DNA from: Biscogniauxia marginata
Taxonomy: Eukaryota > Ascomycota > Sordariomycetes > Xylariales > Xylariaceae
DNA length: 64,000 bases
Direction of reading: 5' to 3'
NCBI GenBank assembly: GCA_022695795.1
Contig: MU404075.1
Coordinates: 1 to 64,000 of the forward strand
The translations under genes were made by a program, and so were the position numbers. Under the pieces are notes generated by a model. It was not told the DNA's origin and made no database searches. It was given only the letters and a program-made list of their open reading frames with translations. Shown piece by piece: positions 34,611 through 46,100 of the stretch. Numbering within the stretch: position 1 is the first letter of the stretch; each line of letters begins with the position of its first letter.

Positions 34611-35549
34611 ATGTCTGCTACCTTCACTATGCCTAAACGGAAGCTCACATGGCTAATCACGGGCTGTTCTTCCGGCTTCGGCCTCTCTCTTGCCCGCCTG
34701 GTCCAAGCAGGCGGGCACGACCTGATCGCGACCTCACGCAACCCCTCGCGCACGCCAGAGCTCGTGGTTGAAGTCGAGGGCAAGGGAGGGAAGTGGATCC
34801 AACTTGACGTCGACAGCCGCGACAGCCCGAAAGCGATCGACGACCTCGAGAAATCAGGAGTTGAGATCGATGTCCTGGTCAACAATGCTGGCTTCGCCAT
34901 CTACGGGCCCGTGGAGAGCTCCACCGAGGACGAGGTCCGCGCCCATATGGAGACGATGTACTTTGGACCCCTGCGTCTCATCAAGGCTGTAGTTCCTTAT
35001 ATGCGCAAGAGGAGGTTCGGGGTCATCACCAACTTCAGCAGCGGCGCTTCCCTCGCAGGGAGGGAGACTATGGGGCCATATGCTGGTGCTAAGGGTGCGC
35101 TCGACGGTATGCATCTCCTTCCAGGTAAATTACAGCTTACGTGATCACTAAACTCCTTCATAGCCGTGACTAAGGTCCTGGCGAGAGAGATCTCTCCGTT
35201 CAACATCCGAACTTTGACAGTCGCTCTTGGAGGCTTCAACACCAACATGCCTAACGCCGGGGTTCTGGGAAAGAACCCCCGTCCGGACGACTACAAAGAA
35301 TCCATGGTTGAGACGATGATCGAGTATATAGTTAATGGAAACTTCCCTATTCTCGGAGACAAGGATAAGGCAATGAAGGCGGTTTATGAGCTCGTAGTCG
35401 CCGAGGGCTTCGGCGCGGGCCGCGAGGCCGAGCGGTTCTTGCCCCTCGGCACTGATATGACGGTCCGGGTCAAAGAGGTAGCCGATTACCTACTCCATAG
35501 CTTAGAGGTATTCGGGGATGTCACCAACAATGTCTCCATTGATAAATGA
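34611..35549 (+). CDS. Short-chain dehydrogenase/reductase
   Basis: Two exons, 34611-35124 and 35164-35549, joined across a 39-nt intron (donor GTAAAT, branch-like CACTAAAC, acceptor TAG, phase 1), give 299 residues. The intron is needed because exon 1 would otherwise end at TGA 35142-35144 and exon 2 reads AVTKVLAREISPFNIR in register. The NAD(P)-binding motif TGCSSGFG lies near residue 18-25, NNAG near 90, the catalytic Ser in TNFSSGAS and the YxxxK pair in PYAGAKGALDG. Classical SDRs of this length reduce or oxidise carbonyl/hydroxyl groups; the substrate cannot be read from sequence. The ATG at 34611 is preferred over the ATG at 34560, which adds 17 residues unlike an SDR start. The neighbour on the minus strand converges with a gap of 129 bp. 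Confidence 0.92.
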
Positions 35550-35678
35550 TTAGATTAGTTTAACGGCAATGTTTCTACATGGGCGAGCCCCTTTGCAGCC
35601 TTATTGATAGGAAGCATGACATGTTGCTAGTGAATACGTTGTACATCAAGAGACATGGGTAAGAGCTGGCCTCTAGAT

Positions 35679-36548
35679 TCAGCTGTCTGTCATCAGATCC
35701 CAGCCGACTTCGTTTTGTATGAATTTGACCATGTCATCAATTGCGTCTGGAATCTTGTACCAGTGCCCTTGGTTCTTGTATCTCTTCCATGTTACTTCGT
35801 AGCCGATCAGCGCCAATGTTCTAAATGCAGCCTCGCCATAATAAGAACGGGTCGTTTCATCAGAGTCTCCATGTCCTAGGAATACAGGGGTGTAGATGGA
35901 GGTCTTTGCCTTGGTTGATTTCTCGAAACTAGGAACGCATAACTCATCTCTATATGAGTTGACAACGTTAACGACGGCACCGGGGAAACAATAATCGGCA
36001 TCGGATCTGGAAGGACTAATCTCGCGGCCAGTCTTGTATTCGCTTTCCACGGCCCGTCGAAGGTTAGACTGCAAGGGCAGCCATCCACTCATCCCGATGA
36101 AACCCCCCACAGGAGAATCCAAGGTTAGCAAGCAAGACAATGCCATCGCGGAACCTTGACCTAGTCCACCGAGAATAACATTGCCATAAGGTACCTTCTG
36201 GGCTTCCTCCTTGACCAAGCTGTGAATCTCCTCACATGAATCAGCAAGTCCTTTTATCTGCTTGCTCTCTTGGTGCCAGGGGTCGTCCAAGGAAACGATG
36301 TCGAACCATTGGGTTAGGTTATCTCGGTTACGAGCGCTCGAGTGGCCCGGCTGGGCGGTAGGGAATATGAATTTCGCGCCGGGAAATATCTCAGTAAACT
36401 TCCGACCATCAGAGCACCTTGACGTCTTGAGGAACTCTTGGCCGAACATGTCTCCGCTAGATCCTAGATCATGGAGAAAAATGAAAGTATAAACATGATC
36501 TGACGTCGGCCCAACGACAACCCATGGAGGACGATCTTCTGGGGACAT
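35679..36548 (-). CDS. Acyl-protein thioesterase-like alpha/beta hydrolase lacking the nucleophilic Ser
   Basis: A single exon encodes 289 residues of the phospholipase/carboxylesterase (APT) family, which removes acyl groups from proteins or hydrolyses carboxyl esters. Family marks are FIFLHDLGSSG (21-32), the oxyanion-side FIFPTAQPG, the QWFDI segment (80-84), MSGWLP (153-158), FLGHGDSDETT with the Asp at 230 and NQGHWYKIPDAIDDMV with the His at 262. The nucleophile elbow reads ILGGLGQGSAMAL, with Gly130 (codon 36159-36161, GGT) where the family has Ser in G-x-S-x-G. Asp and His are kept, the frame is intact and the length is near normal, so this looks like a translated but catalytically dead or altered protein. 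A recent null allele or a base-call error are alternatives. Confidence 0.88.
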   Translation of the reverse strand: MSPEDRPPWVVVGPTSDHVYTFIFLHDLGSSGDMFGQEFLKTSRCSDGRKFTEIFPGAKFIFPTAQPGHSSARNRDNLTQWFDIVSLDDPWHQESKQIKGLADSCEEIHSLVKEEAQKVPYGNVILGGLGQGSAMALSCLLTLDSPVGGFIGMSGWLPLQSNLRRAVESEYKTGREISPSRSDADYCFPGAVVNVVNSYRDELCVPSFEKSTKAKTSIYTPVFLGHGDSDETTRSYYGEAAFRTLALIGYEVTWKRYKNQGHWYKIPDAIDDMVKFIQNEVGWDLMTDS

Positions 36549-36775
36549 GATGTACGATTTCTTAGCAAGCTTCAGGAATCACGGATGAGAAAGGTATTGT
36601 TTCGGGCAAGATAAAGTAATGTGGGTTGATATGCGCGTGTACCAGAGATGAAGGCTGCGAAATGGCTACTGGATGGCGGTGGTCTAGATATAATATACTT
36701 TCGTGGAGTAGAATAAAGTGGCGAGTTCGGCTATTCCCGTATCCTGTAGCCTTCAAGTTCCAACATTTAAACATG

Positions 36776-36821
<46 letters not shown>

Positions 36822-37606
36822 GCAACACACGAACCAACAGACAATGCATTTCCCCGAAAGTAGTTGAAGGGGGGGGATGTGAAAGTTACTGCATGTGTGG
36901 CGTTGGTGCAGAACCCCTGTAAGTTGCTGTCGGTTATACCCTACCACTTACCAGCGTCGTATCGTTTCGTCCAATGGTTGACGCAGCCTGGCATTTTCTG
37001 TTTGTCAACTTCTTCGTCGGTGACAGGATATGTTGGGCACCCGAGGAGGATCGATCAAGACCTTGCCAAGAGACGAATTACCTGCGAAGTGATGAAATCC
37101 CAAACCCTAGTTACGACGTATCATCACCTTGCTCGCATGATATATCCAGGAAACGAATGTGGCCGCGGATTTGGCCGCGATTCTTGATTATGGAAATAAC
37201 CAAGCTTCCCACCCAGAACATTGGGATTAGGTATTACGAACCACTGTAGACTCAATTGGGAAGGCGGCCGGGTCAAGTCTATACTAGAAACATGATTTTT
37301 AACGCATACTTGAACAAATCCATGATCATATTTAACACTTATACATTGTAGTGATGGCCGAATCCGCAAGGCTCACACAGCAACTTATATCTTATAGAAA
37401 AGGTGGTGGGTCTGTGCGTTTCTATAAATATCACTTTCCTATTCAGTGACAGGCACCTAACCAGCGCGTTGCTGCCTGCATAAGCTATAACAAATGGGTA
37501 TTAGTATACTGCGCTAGGCAACGTTAACGTAATGTAATGAATTCAGGAGCTCTTACACCACCTTCGATCATCCTGGCAACTTCAACACTGTAGGCAAAAC
37601 ACTACA
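36549..37606. other. Intergenic region between thioesterase-like and F-box genes
   Basis: Probably holds the promoters of the two divergent genes. It contains the AT/GT microsatellite at 36774-36818. Short open frames on both strands around the microsatellite are by-products of the repeat. No RNA gene is seen. Confidence 0.5.
36774..36818. repeat. Compound microsatellite (TA)n(GT)14
   Basis: About 8 TA units are followed by 14 GT units without interruption. It lies about 230 bp upstream of the thioesterase-like start codon. Length polymorphism is likely. Confidence 0.9.
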
Positions 37607-38914
37607 ATGGTGCGTGAGATAGCGAAACAGAACTCCGACCGAGTTCTTCGATCTACCCGCAACGACTCGAGAGTGCAAAAGTCGAAGGACTCTACTAGTA
37701 ATCCGGCCTCCAATCGTCGCTCCCTACGCGCGAACATCCGGCATGAAAACGTACAGGGCCAAGTCCAGAAACATAGAGCTCCAAGAACAAAGACGAAGAA
37801 GCCGCAGCATTCGTATCTCCTCTGGTCTGAGACCGATGTGTCTCTAGACACGAACCGGAAGGCATGGCTATTGGCCCTTCCCCGCGAGATCGTGCAGAAG
37901 ATCGCATCCCATCTTCCCCCGGAATCCACCATCTGCCTCACGCTGAGTTGCAAGCTGGCACTGCACATTCTAGGCACAGCATCCTGGACAGACGACAGCA
38001 TCCGGCAACGCTGGTCCCGCGACCCCGGAACCAGAGGAGAGCACCGGGCGTCATTTATTGAATTACTGTCCCGTGACCTGAAGCCACTGGGCTTCGAGCC
38101 CTGCGCACGATGCAACACGCTGCATCCGCCTTTGAAAAAGCCGAGTGAGCATCGGTATGCCCAGTTGACTAAGTATTGCTGGGGGCAGAGCGCGGCCATC
38201 GACTACCTGCCACAGGGCGTGGATGGTACGGGCTACGGTCTCGTGTTGGAGCACATCATACACACCCTAGATTCCACGTCCCCAGAATCGACCTCTCCCA
38301 TTGAGTATCTCTCCGGCTCATACGAGGTCCCGAGCCCCGCGTTCAATTATACCATTTCATCCTGTGGTCGACGCGTTAACGGCAATCTCATAATCCAGCA
38401 TGACTACGCCTTCCGTCCTCTCTCGCCCAAGACTCCCCTAAAAGCCGTCGATATCCTGAGTCTCCCGCTCAGAATATGCCCGCATCAGTCGACCACGACA
38501 GAAGCGCCACCGCAGAACCGATATCTCACGGATAACAGACGAAATGGCCCGCTTCTCACTCACGCCATTGCGTCGGCCTTCCCCGCTTCCAAGAGAGTCG
38601 GGATCGCGAAGGCCGCTAGTTTCCGAGACCCGACGGCGTTGGAGCAACAGATGATGTCTGCCGCCGACGGAAGCAAAGACGTCACTTACAGGTGTCGAGC
38701 ATGTCCTACGAAGTGGAAGGTCGAGTACGGGCGCGGCAGCAATGGGGACGAGCTCAAGATCGGCGTGTTCCATTGCTTCTACAGGGAGCTCTACGTGGCA
38801 TGCAGGACATGGCCTTGCTTTGTGAGGCGCGAAGGATACTTGCTAGGGAAGGACACGAGAAACAGCGAGTTTTGGAGCCGGTCGAAAAGCTCACCGGATT
38901 TCAAGATCGAGTAA
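37607..38914 (+). CDS. F-box domain protein
   Basis: An intronless frame of 435 residues. A basic, Arg/Lys-rich N-terminus (1-70) is followed by an F-box at about 87-120 (WLLALPREIVQKIASHLPPE and CLTLSCKLAL), the usual fungal form. F-box proteins link substrates to SCF ubiquitin ligases through Skp1; the substrate here is unknown. Two paired-Cys sites follow: EPCARCNTLHPP (near 165-176) and YRCRACPTKW near the C-terminus, possibly a zinc site. No leucine-rich or WD repeats are visible. The ATG follows ACTACA, an acceptable context. There is no sign of damage, and codon use is GC-ending like the other intact genes. Confidence 0.85.
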   Translation: MVREIAKQNSDRVLRSTRNDSRVQKSKDSTSNPASNRRSLRANIRHENVQGQVQKHRAPRTKTKKPQHSYLLWSETDVSLDTNRKAWLLALPREIVQKIASHLPPESTICLTLSCKLALHILGTASWTDDSIRQRWSRDPGTRGEHRASFIELLSRDLKPLGFEPCARCNTLHPPLKKPSEHRYAQLTKYCWGQSAAIDYLPQGVDGTGYGLVLEHIIHTLDSTSPESTSPIEYLSGSYEVPSPAFNYTISSCGRRVNGNLIIQHDYAFRPLSPKTPLKAVDILSLPLRICPHQSTTTEAPPQNRYLTDNRRNGPLLTHAIASAFPASKRVGIAKAASFRDPTALEQQMMSAADGSKDVTYRCRACPTKWKVEYGRGSNGDELKIGVFHCFYRELYVACRTWPCFVRREGYLLGKDTRNSEFWSRSKSSPDFKIE

Positions 38915-40400
38915 GAAGACAGTGGTGTTGTTTGGGGTGGGGAAGAAACATCAGTGGAATTCAATTGTCGTTGTCCCTCATCAGCTAGACCCAACACCTA
39001 GCGAAGACATCACCCTATAATACCTGAGACTCAATAGCGCTAGAAATGATTCCCCTCCCCCGGTGGTCCCTAACGTCTTGGATCATTTTATGATCACGTC
39101 TTTTTGGGATTCAAGTGGTAGACGCCGTCGCGCCGCATGATCAATATCACAAGTTATTCCTCCAAGTATCAACCATGATACCTAAATCTGCAATCCATCC
39201 ATCGCAAGTGGTTTTTTTGTAGGTGTTTTGTGGTTTTTGGTTCGCTTCATGGGTAGTAGTGATCATCTCCTCCAATTCATCTTCCAACAAAGTTCATCTC
39301 GCAATTACGTAGTGGTAATGATGGTGGCGAGCAATATCCTGATGCTCCTGCCGAATTCCCTGAGGCAGAGGGGCTTATCGAGGCCGCTAAGGAGCCAGGT
39401 TGCAGTACTCTCTCTCTCCCTCTCCTGAACACGTGACGATTGCCGGATTGGTGAAGTGGCTTCTTCGGCGATTAGGTGTCAATGGCAAATGAGCCTTTGA
39501 TGTGGTGACAAAGTCTTTGTTCTTGCCGGGAGAATGCCTGAGACATGGTGTGTCTTCGAAGGCGAAGATCGTCCGGTGTTGATTGGAGTGGACTTTGCAG
39601 TCAACAATCCTATCCAGAGTGCATATGTGGTATTGTAGGAGCAGCTACTTTGGTGATAGTAGCTGTGTCTTCAAGTAGTGGTCGTGATGGACGTGGTATG
39701 GCATGCCATCTAGGGTCTGGTCCCGCAAGTGGCAGGTGATGTGATGGGAGGATTCTTTCCCTCTGGAGATCCGATCGTGAATGTATGGGGCTCGATTGTC
39801 TGCGCTAGGGAAGTATTGAGATATTCCTTTGGTTTTTATGAAGCTGGTTAGGCGATGCACGCGCGGTTTCCAGCATCCAAGGTGTAGAGGCCGCCAGCTT
39901 CATCGAAGGCGGTGGAGCAGTGCCCAAGAGGTTTTCAGGAGCCAATGGGTAGAGGCTGCCGCCTTCTAGTAGTGGTAGGAAGGGTGGCACTTTCAATCAT
40001 CCCAAGATAGACAGTTTGATTTGTCCTATAGGCTAGGTAAGGGTCGTAGCCTTCGGATCAGGTCCAGTGAAGCCAGTATAGCGGTGCCCGAGAGGCTTTC
40101 GGTGTCCAATGGGCTTCCAGCATCAACGGTTTGCTCGGATTACCGGATAGAAAAGGCTGCATATTGCCTCAACTCGGTGGTACAGTGGAGATTATCGCCT
40201 TTGCAGTTTGACGGACTCAAACCAAGTTGCTTGAACCAAGGTCTCTTAGTGGGTTATGCTGGGTTTTTTTGGGGGGTTTTTTTTTTTTTTGGTTTTTGAC
40301 ACTCTGGGTTCTGGTAATGATGGGAATTCCTAGATAGGAAGGTTATGGATATATGACATCGACGACAACCCTGGTGATTATGCGTATCGGGAAGATCAAT
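38915..40400. other. Intergenic region with weak imperfect repeats
   Basis: No convincing gene on either strand. Related segments occur at about 39867, 39934 and 40098, each of the form TTTCNNNNNCCAANGGGT, followed by GAGGCYGCCGCC-like sequence in the first two. A G/T homopolymer stretch lies at 40261-40296. The short frames here lack signatures. Confidence 0.4.
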
Positions 40401-40988
40401 CTATTTCCATGACGGCTTGCGTGGTTTATTGGCCTTGTTGACTTTGGGTCCTCTGGGACCCTGTGGAGGCTTGATGGCATTGGTTTTCTTAGTCACCTTA
40501 TGGTTACCAAGGAAGCCTGCAGGCCCGTTTTGTGGCTTGCTAGACGGCCTCTGGTTCAGGCGTTCCCGAGGATTAGAAGCAGTCGAGACATTGCGTCGCC
40601 TGTAATTGTAGTTGTTGTTGTGACTGTTGGACTTCCACGCACGGGGTCCAGTTGGAATTGCTTTAGTGATTGAATCTTCATCGACTTCCATAACAGCAGG
40701 GTATTTGAGGCTCTCCCAGTCCATTGTTTCTGGGTAGAAAGCGGGAGAGGTTGGTGGAGATTGGTTGGGGGTTGTCGTTTGGTCGGACTCCACGACGTCA
40801 ATGTAGTCGGAATCCATCATCTTGATGTCATTGTCATTGCCCTGATCGGCAGTGAAACAAGCCGCGGCCTTGTTCCGTCGGAGCTCTTGGGCGAGGTCTT
40901 CCAAAATCTGGTTTGCAAGGGCTTCTTTGCGCGCAGCGGTTCGGGAGCGACCAGCAGATTGGTTGAATGACGATGTGAATGAAGCCAT
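40401..40988 (-). CDS. Small basic hypothetical protein
   Basis: A 195-residue frame starting at MASFTSSFNQ (ATG 40988-40986). A longer in-frame start at 41066 adds 26 residues that look like translated leader, so the inner ATG is preferred. Residues 17-45 (TAARKEALANQILEDLAQEL) could form a helix. A Ser/Thr/Asp-rich middle with MDWESLKYPAVMEVDEDS follows, then an Asn/Arg stretch (NSHNNNYNYRRRN) and a strongly basic Pro/Lys tail ending KANKPRKPSWK. This looks like an intrinsically disordered, possibly nucleic-acid-binding protein. No family is recognised. The sequence keeps normal base composition right next to the AT-rich flank of element A. Confidence 0.6.
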   Translation of the reverse strand: MASFTSSFNQSAGRSRTAARKEALANQILEDLAQELRRNKAAACFTADQGNDNDIKMMDSDYIDVVESDQTTTPNQSPPTSPAFYPETMDWESLKYPAVMEVDEDSITKAIPTGPRAWKSNSHNNNYNYRRRNVSTASNPRERLNQRPSSKPQNGPAGFLGNHKVTKKTNAIKPPQGPRGPKVNKANKPRKPSWK

Positions 40989-42746
40989 GGTGATGGTCTC
41001 GACGATGCAGATTGTTTGTGGGATCAGGTAAAATGATTGATCGATTGTATAGAAGACAGTAGTCAAGAGAAGGCTTCTCGAATGTGGGAGTGTTGAAGCT
41101 TTGGTCTAGACAGCTGTATTCTGGAGTGGGTGGTGATGAAGAAAGGAAGAAGAGGAAGAGAATCAAGAGAGGATTCCTAATCTTTAAATACTACTGCGGA
41201 GGGGGATTTCCGCTGGAAATTTGTTTGCGCAGATAGATATTTCTACGTAGTTTTTGATATATTAAAGCTTTCCTACCTAGTTGAGTAAATCATATTCGGC
41301 TACAATGTGCGGATGAGTGCTATCGGAGATTGATTGTCTAGGCAAAGGGTGCGCAGAACAATAACCAGAAAGGTCGCAGAACAATAACCAGTAGTGACGG
41401 ATTGGGTATTGTTACATCGAGCTACAGTTCAATATATCAAATACATTTCAGAGTAAAAGATCATTACTTAAGCATGTTGTTAGTGAAGTGTTATTTACGG
41501 TCGTTTACCCTTTTCCATATTGATGGCAATTTAGTTTATTATAGGGAGTAGAAACTCGTTTCTTCTAGCAAGTCGCTAGATAACAAATGGGGATTTGGAT
41601 ATTGGCTGTTGGGTCCTTAGAATGAGTGTAGTCCTATGGTGTATCTAGTTCCTATCGAGACTCGGAGCACTTAGAACACGGCACTGTAAAGGAAAGTGGC
41701 ATGGCAGTTGGGACTACTTTTAGGATTCGTATGTTATTCATGAACCGGTCCGATTCTAGGTTTCAACGGCGAAACGGTCACAACGGTCGAATGGGGTCAA
41801 CGATGAAGCCTATTACAAAATTTACAAATTGATACAAACCAAGTCATCTCCTATACCAACTCAGCGAAATTTCTACCAGGTGATCTCCGGATCATGTACC
41901 CAGACGCGAGTGAACGGAAGAGTCATAAGGGGGACTTCTATACAAATATGTGCCATATAAATAACTGATATAATATCTTTTAACTACAAAGCAATATATA
42001 GTCTTAGATCATCCACAAAAGTAGCCTTGCACATCGTCTGCCCCGTAAGATGTTTCCGAGAGTTAGGGATTCTGTGACGGCTGGGAACAATGGCAACTCC
42101 GAAAAGACAATCCCATTGTTGAGTTCGTCACACAATTGAGGTTAGAGAATAGAGAATAATAAGGAGCAGAGAACAATAGGGGGCAGAGAACAATCAGCCC
42201 TGGGGGTATGTACCTCAATAAGACCTAGCAACTATTCTAGACTTTCTTTTTTTTCCTCTTATTTTCGGTATTTCCATCAATAGACGAGGAAATTGAGCAT
42301 TGCCTTCGATACCACCTGCGCTGCCGTGATAGTTTCCCTTAGTTTAATATGTACCTACATCAACCATGTTACACAGATTAACACCTAAGGGTTGCCAAGA
42401 TTAATTAGTTATATAGCAAGACGGTTATTAGGGGTAAATACTAAGGTTAAATTTATAAGTATTAACGTGTATAAAATGAAATAAATTACTAGGTAGTTAA
42501 ATTAAGTATAAAAAAGCAGAGAATTTTAAAGAGACTTCTTTTATGAACTTAGACTCTTAAGTCCCTTAAGACCAAAGAAAATTATTAGTGGAAATTAAAT
42601 TATTGTTTTAAGCTTATTAGCCTTTGTCACAAACCAGCTAACTTTTAAAACTATTATGATGCACTAAGGGATTAAGCATTTCAATATATACTTACTTCTA
42701 AACATGCACTCAGTCCTACTGAAAGCGTCTCGTGCAAAATTATTTG
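40989..42746. other. Intergenic region grading into the AT-rich flank of element A
   Basis: Balanced composition to about 42370, AT-rich afterwards. A short direct repeat CGCAGAACAATAACCAG occurs twice near 41350-41390, and variants of GCAGAGAACAATAGGG occur near 42165-42195. No gene or RNA is recognised. Confidence 0.45.
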
Positions 42747-42751
42747 GTGCA

Positions 42752-43184
42752 TGTTATAAATGTAAGAAAGGAACCGAGGATTCCCCAAGGTACAAGCTTC
42801 AAGGGAAGAAGTGGACCCACTCCTTTCCGGAGGACCTTAAATGAATAGTTTCTAAACTTCTTTAAATCAGCTATTTATAAGTAGGTTGAATAAGTTTCTA
42901 ACGGAATTATTTAATATATTCCATAAAAAGGATATAAAGGGAGAAAAGTATAAATATAAATAGGATTTTTTATGTACTTAGTTATTTGTTTTTCAGCTAT
43001 TAATTTAAGATTATAGTTACTTTTTAATATTATAATAAAAGTACCTTGAAACCTCTTTAACAAACATAACATTATATATTAATTAAACTAATTTTAATTC
43101 ATTATTACCTTTAAATTAAGAAAACCTAGTACGTACTTACTTATGAAGTTAATTAACTAAGAATATATAGGGAGATTTGTCACA
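42752..43184 (+). repeat. 5' LTR of element A, 433 bp
   Basis: Begins TGTTATAAATGTAAG and ends GGGAGATTTGTCACA. Many G-to-A and C-to-T differences from the 3' copy lie in the U5 half. The U3 half (TAAGAAAGGAACCGAGGATT and following) is unlike all other LTRs in the window and has no CACGTG. Confidence 0.93.
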
Positions 43185-46100
43185 TTTTAATAGCTCCTTA
43201 ATTAATACTTAATATTGATTTAAGAGGAGGGACTTTTAATCGAATAATCCTAGGACAAGTATACCCCTTAAAACCAAAGGGTAACAAGAAAAGAAATAAA
43301 TAAAATAATAATAATTAATAAGCTTTTAAATAAAAGCTTTAAGTCTTTTTACGGTATTATAAAAAGGTTTAAAGGAATTAATACAAGAATTCATTATAGT
43401 TATAATTAAAAAAGAGTTATAAAAGGACATCTCGGAAGCTTAATAAAAAGAATCATTTAAGGAAGAAGAAAAGGAGAAGGAAGAAATACCTAAAGAAGGA
43501 AATAAATAAGCAAGATAACCCCTACCTCCTAAAGATAAATAACCACTCTTAAACGATAACGACCTTAATAACTTAAATGACAAAAACAATATAACAACCC
43601 CCGACGTAAAGGGTTTTAAACTAATTACACCTAGTAAATATAATAAGTTAAGCGATTTAAAAGGATTTTTAATTTAAGTTAAAACTTATTTACGGTTTTA
43701 TTATAAAACGATTATTACTAAGAAATAAAAGGTTTTTATGATATTTTAGCTCCTCGCCAAAACCGCCTTAACCTGGTTTTAACCAGTGTTAAAGAATTAT
43801 TTAGAAAACGGATTAAACGCCTAAAAAGACACGAAAAAAGTTTTCAAGAATTATAAGGAATTTGAAAAACAACTTAGGTCTATATTTGGCAATTTAATCC
43901 TTAAATAATAAACCGAAACCCGACTTCACAAATTACGATAAAATAAAAAAGCTTTAAATTACGTTATTAAGTTTAAGAAACTTGTAAGCTAATTATAATT
44001 ACTTATTAAAAGCTTATATTACTTATTTTACTAAGGATTAAAGAACTATATAAAGAATAAGCTATATAAAATAAACCTATATAAAAAAAGGAACCTAGGA
44101 AAGTTTAATAACTACGTTATAATAGTAATTGCTATCGATAACGAGAACTTTAAACGGTACCTTAAAAAGAAAAAAACGGTATAACGAAAGAATGGCGATT
44201 AACTAAAAAGAGGAAATCATAAAAGTGGTATTAAAACTAGGAAAGGCACTAAAACTAAGTTAAACCTTATTAAAATTAACGTTATTTAAAAGAAATAAAA
44301 GAAACGAGATAAATTAACTATTAAATGTTTTAACTATAAAAAAAAAGGATATTATAAAAATAAATACCGAAGTCCTAAAAAACAGGAACTAAAAACAAGA
44401 GGGATTCTTTAACTTGAGAAAAGAGTCGCCGAGGTAAGGGTTTAATTCGAAAATAACGAAAAAGTAAACCAAGTGTTTATTATCGGTATTATTAAGGCAG
44501 AGAAAATCGAGGAAGCCCTTATAAAGGGAGTTTGTAGATCTTATTAAATTAATCGCAAGAACTATTTAAAGAATAACCACTTATATTTAAGATATTTTAT
44601 ATTAAAACAAGCTAAATAAAGATATAACGAAAACGAATTACTATATAAATGCGATAATTACAAGCTAAGATACGACTTAAGAATTAAGTTAAACTATAAT
44701 AATCTATATTAAAACCATTATAATAACGACAAATGCGAAACTTATTAAAAAAAAAAGCTAACATAATAATTTAAACTAAAGGTTTTATATAAATAATAAT
44801 TATAATATTTATTAAAGCTTAAGAAAATATATATTGTTATATTAAAGCTTTTATATTAATAACGTTTATTAAGTACATAAAAGTTTTAAAGATAAAGCTA
44901 GTTATTATCCTTAAAAACTAAAAAGTAATAACACGAAAAAAAATGAGTGTATTTATAATAACACCCCATAATAGCCACATTTTCCTCGAGTATGTTATCT
45001 TTACCCCGGTTTCGAAAGAAGTAACGAAGTAATTACTAAGGGTTATATGTGTTATATCTTAGTATTATGCGACGTATATAACTTATTTAAAGCAGGTTTT
45101 AAAGAAAACGAGATTAAGGAAGAATTATAAGAATTATAGAAAGGATTATATCTTTTATAATAGCTCGAAAAACGAATTAAATATGACACTAATTTATTCG
45201 GCTTTATAAAAAAACACTTAATAGAATAATAAGCGAAAATACGTGCGACTAAACGAGGCTATAAACAAATCATTAAAACATATCTCAAGAAAAAAGGAAA
45301 ACTTTTAGAAATTAATATAAACCTAAAGAGAAATATCGAGATATTTCTAGTAAGTAAACTCAAGAATTACTCCTTTTATTTAAGGATAATTTAAAACTTT
45401 AAGAAATTCCAAGTTAACAAAATAGACTTAAGTTATAAAAGGGCTCTCGAAAAAGAATTAAAGTTTTAATATATAAGGTTTTATATAAAAGATAAACCTT
45501 TTACCCCTTATTACGTGAAAGGTAATTAAAGAGATTGTCTAAGTAATAATTACTAGAAACACGCTCTTATAAAAGCTTAAGAATAAAAGGATATCCGGGT
45601 TACGACAATTAAAAGAAAACTAAAAAAGAAGGGACGTGAAAAACCAAAAAACGGTAAAGGCTTTCGCTAGTAAGGCAGCGAGAAGCTATAAATAATAAGT
45701 CTTTATATGAAATCTAATCGAGACTTAATAACACTATTATAACTAAAGTCAGGTATAATAAAAAGGAGTATAAAGCCTTAATAAATTTAAAAGCAAATAA
45801 AAGTTATGTCTTAATAAAGGTAGCTTAAAAAGATAAAATACTATAAATATATAAATAAAGTCCGTATAAGCTATAAAACTTTAAAAGAAGCATATTTAAT
45901 TACGAGAATAATAAGGTGTTAAAAGAAATAATTCCTTTCTTAGTAACTATTTAAAGGTATTTTAAATAAGTTATTTTTAACATTATATATATATTAAATC
46001 ACGATATAATCTTAAGAATAAATTAGCTTAAAAGAAGTAATTTATAAATAAATTTCGAGATAAACACGCTTTATTAAAATTAGAAATAAAAGGAGTTAAC

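Noticed and set aside
43185..43230. Primer-binding site of element A
   Set aside because: The sequence after the 5' LTR (TTTTAATAGCTCC) is RIP-altered and does not visibly match a tRNA 3' end. It may prime by another mechanism, so none was called.
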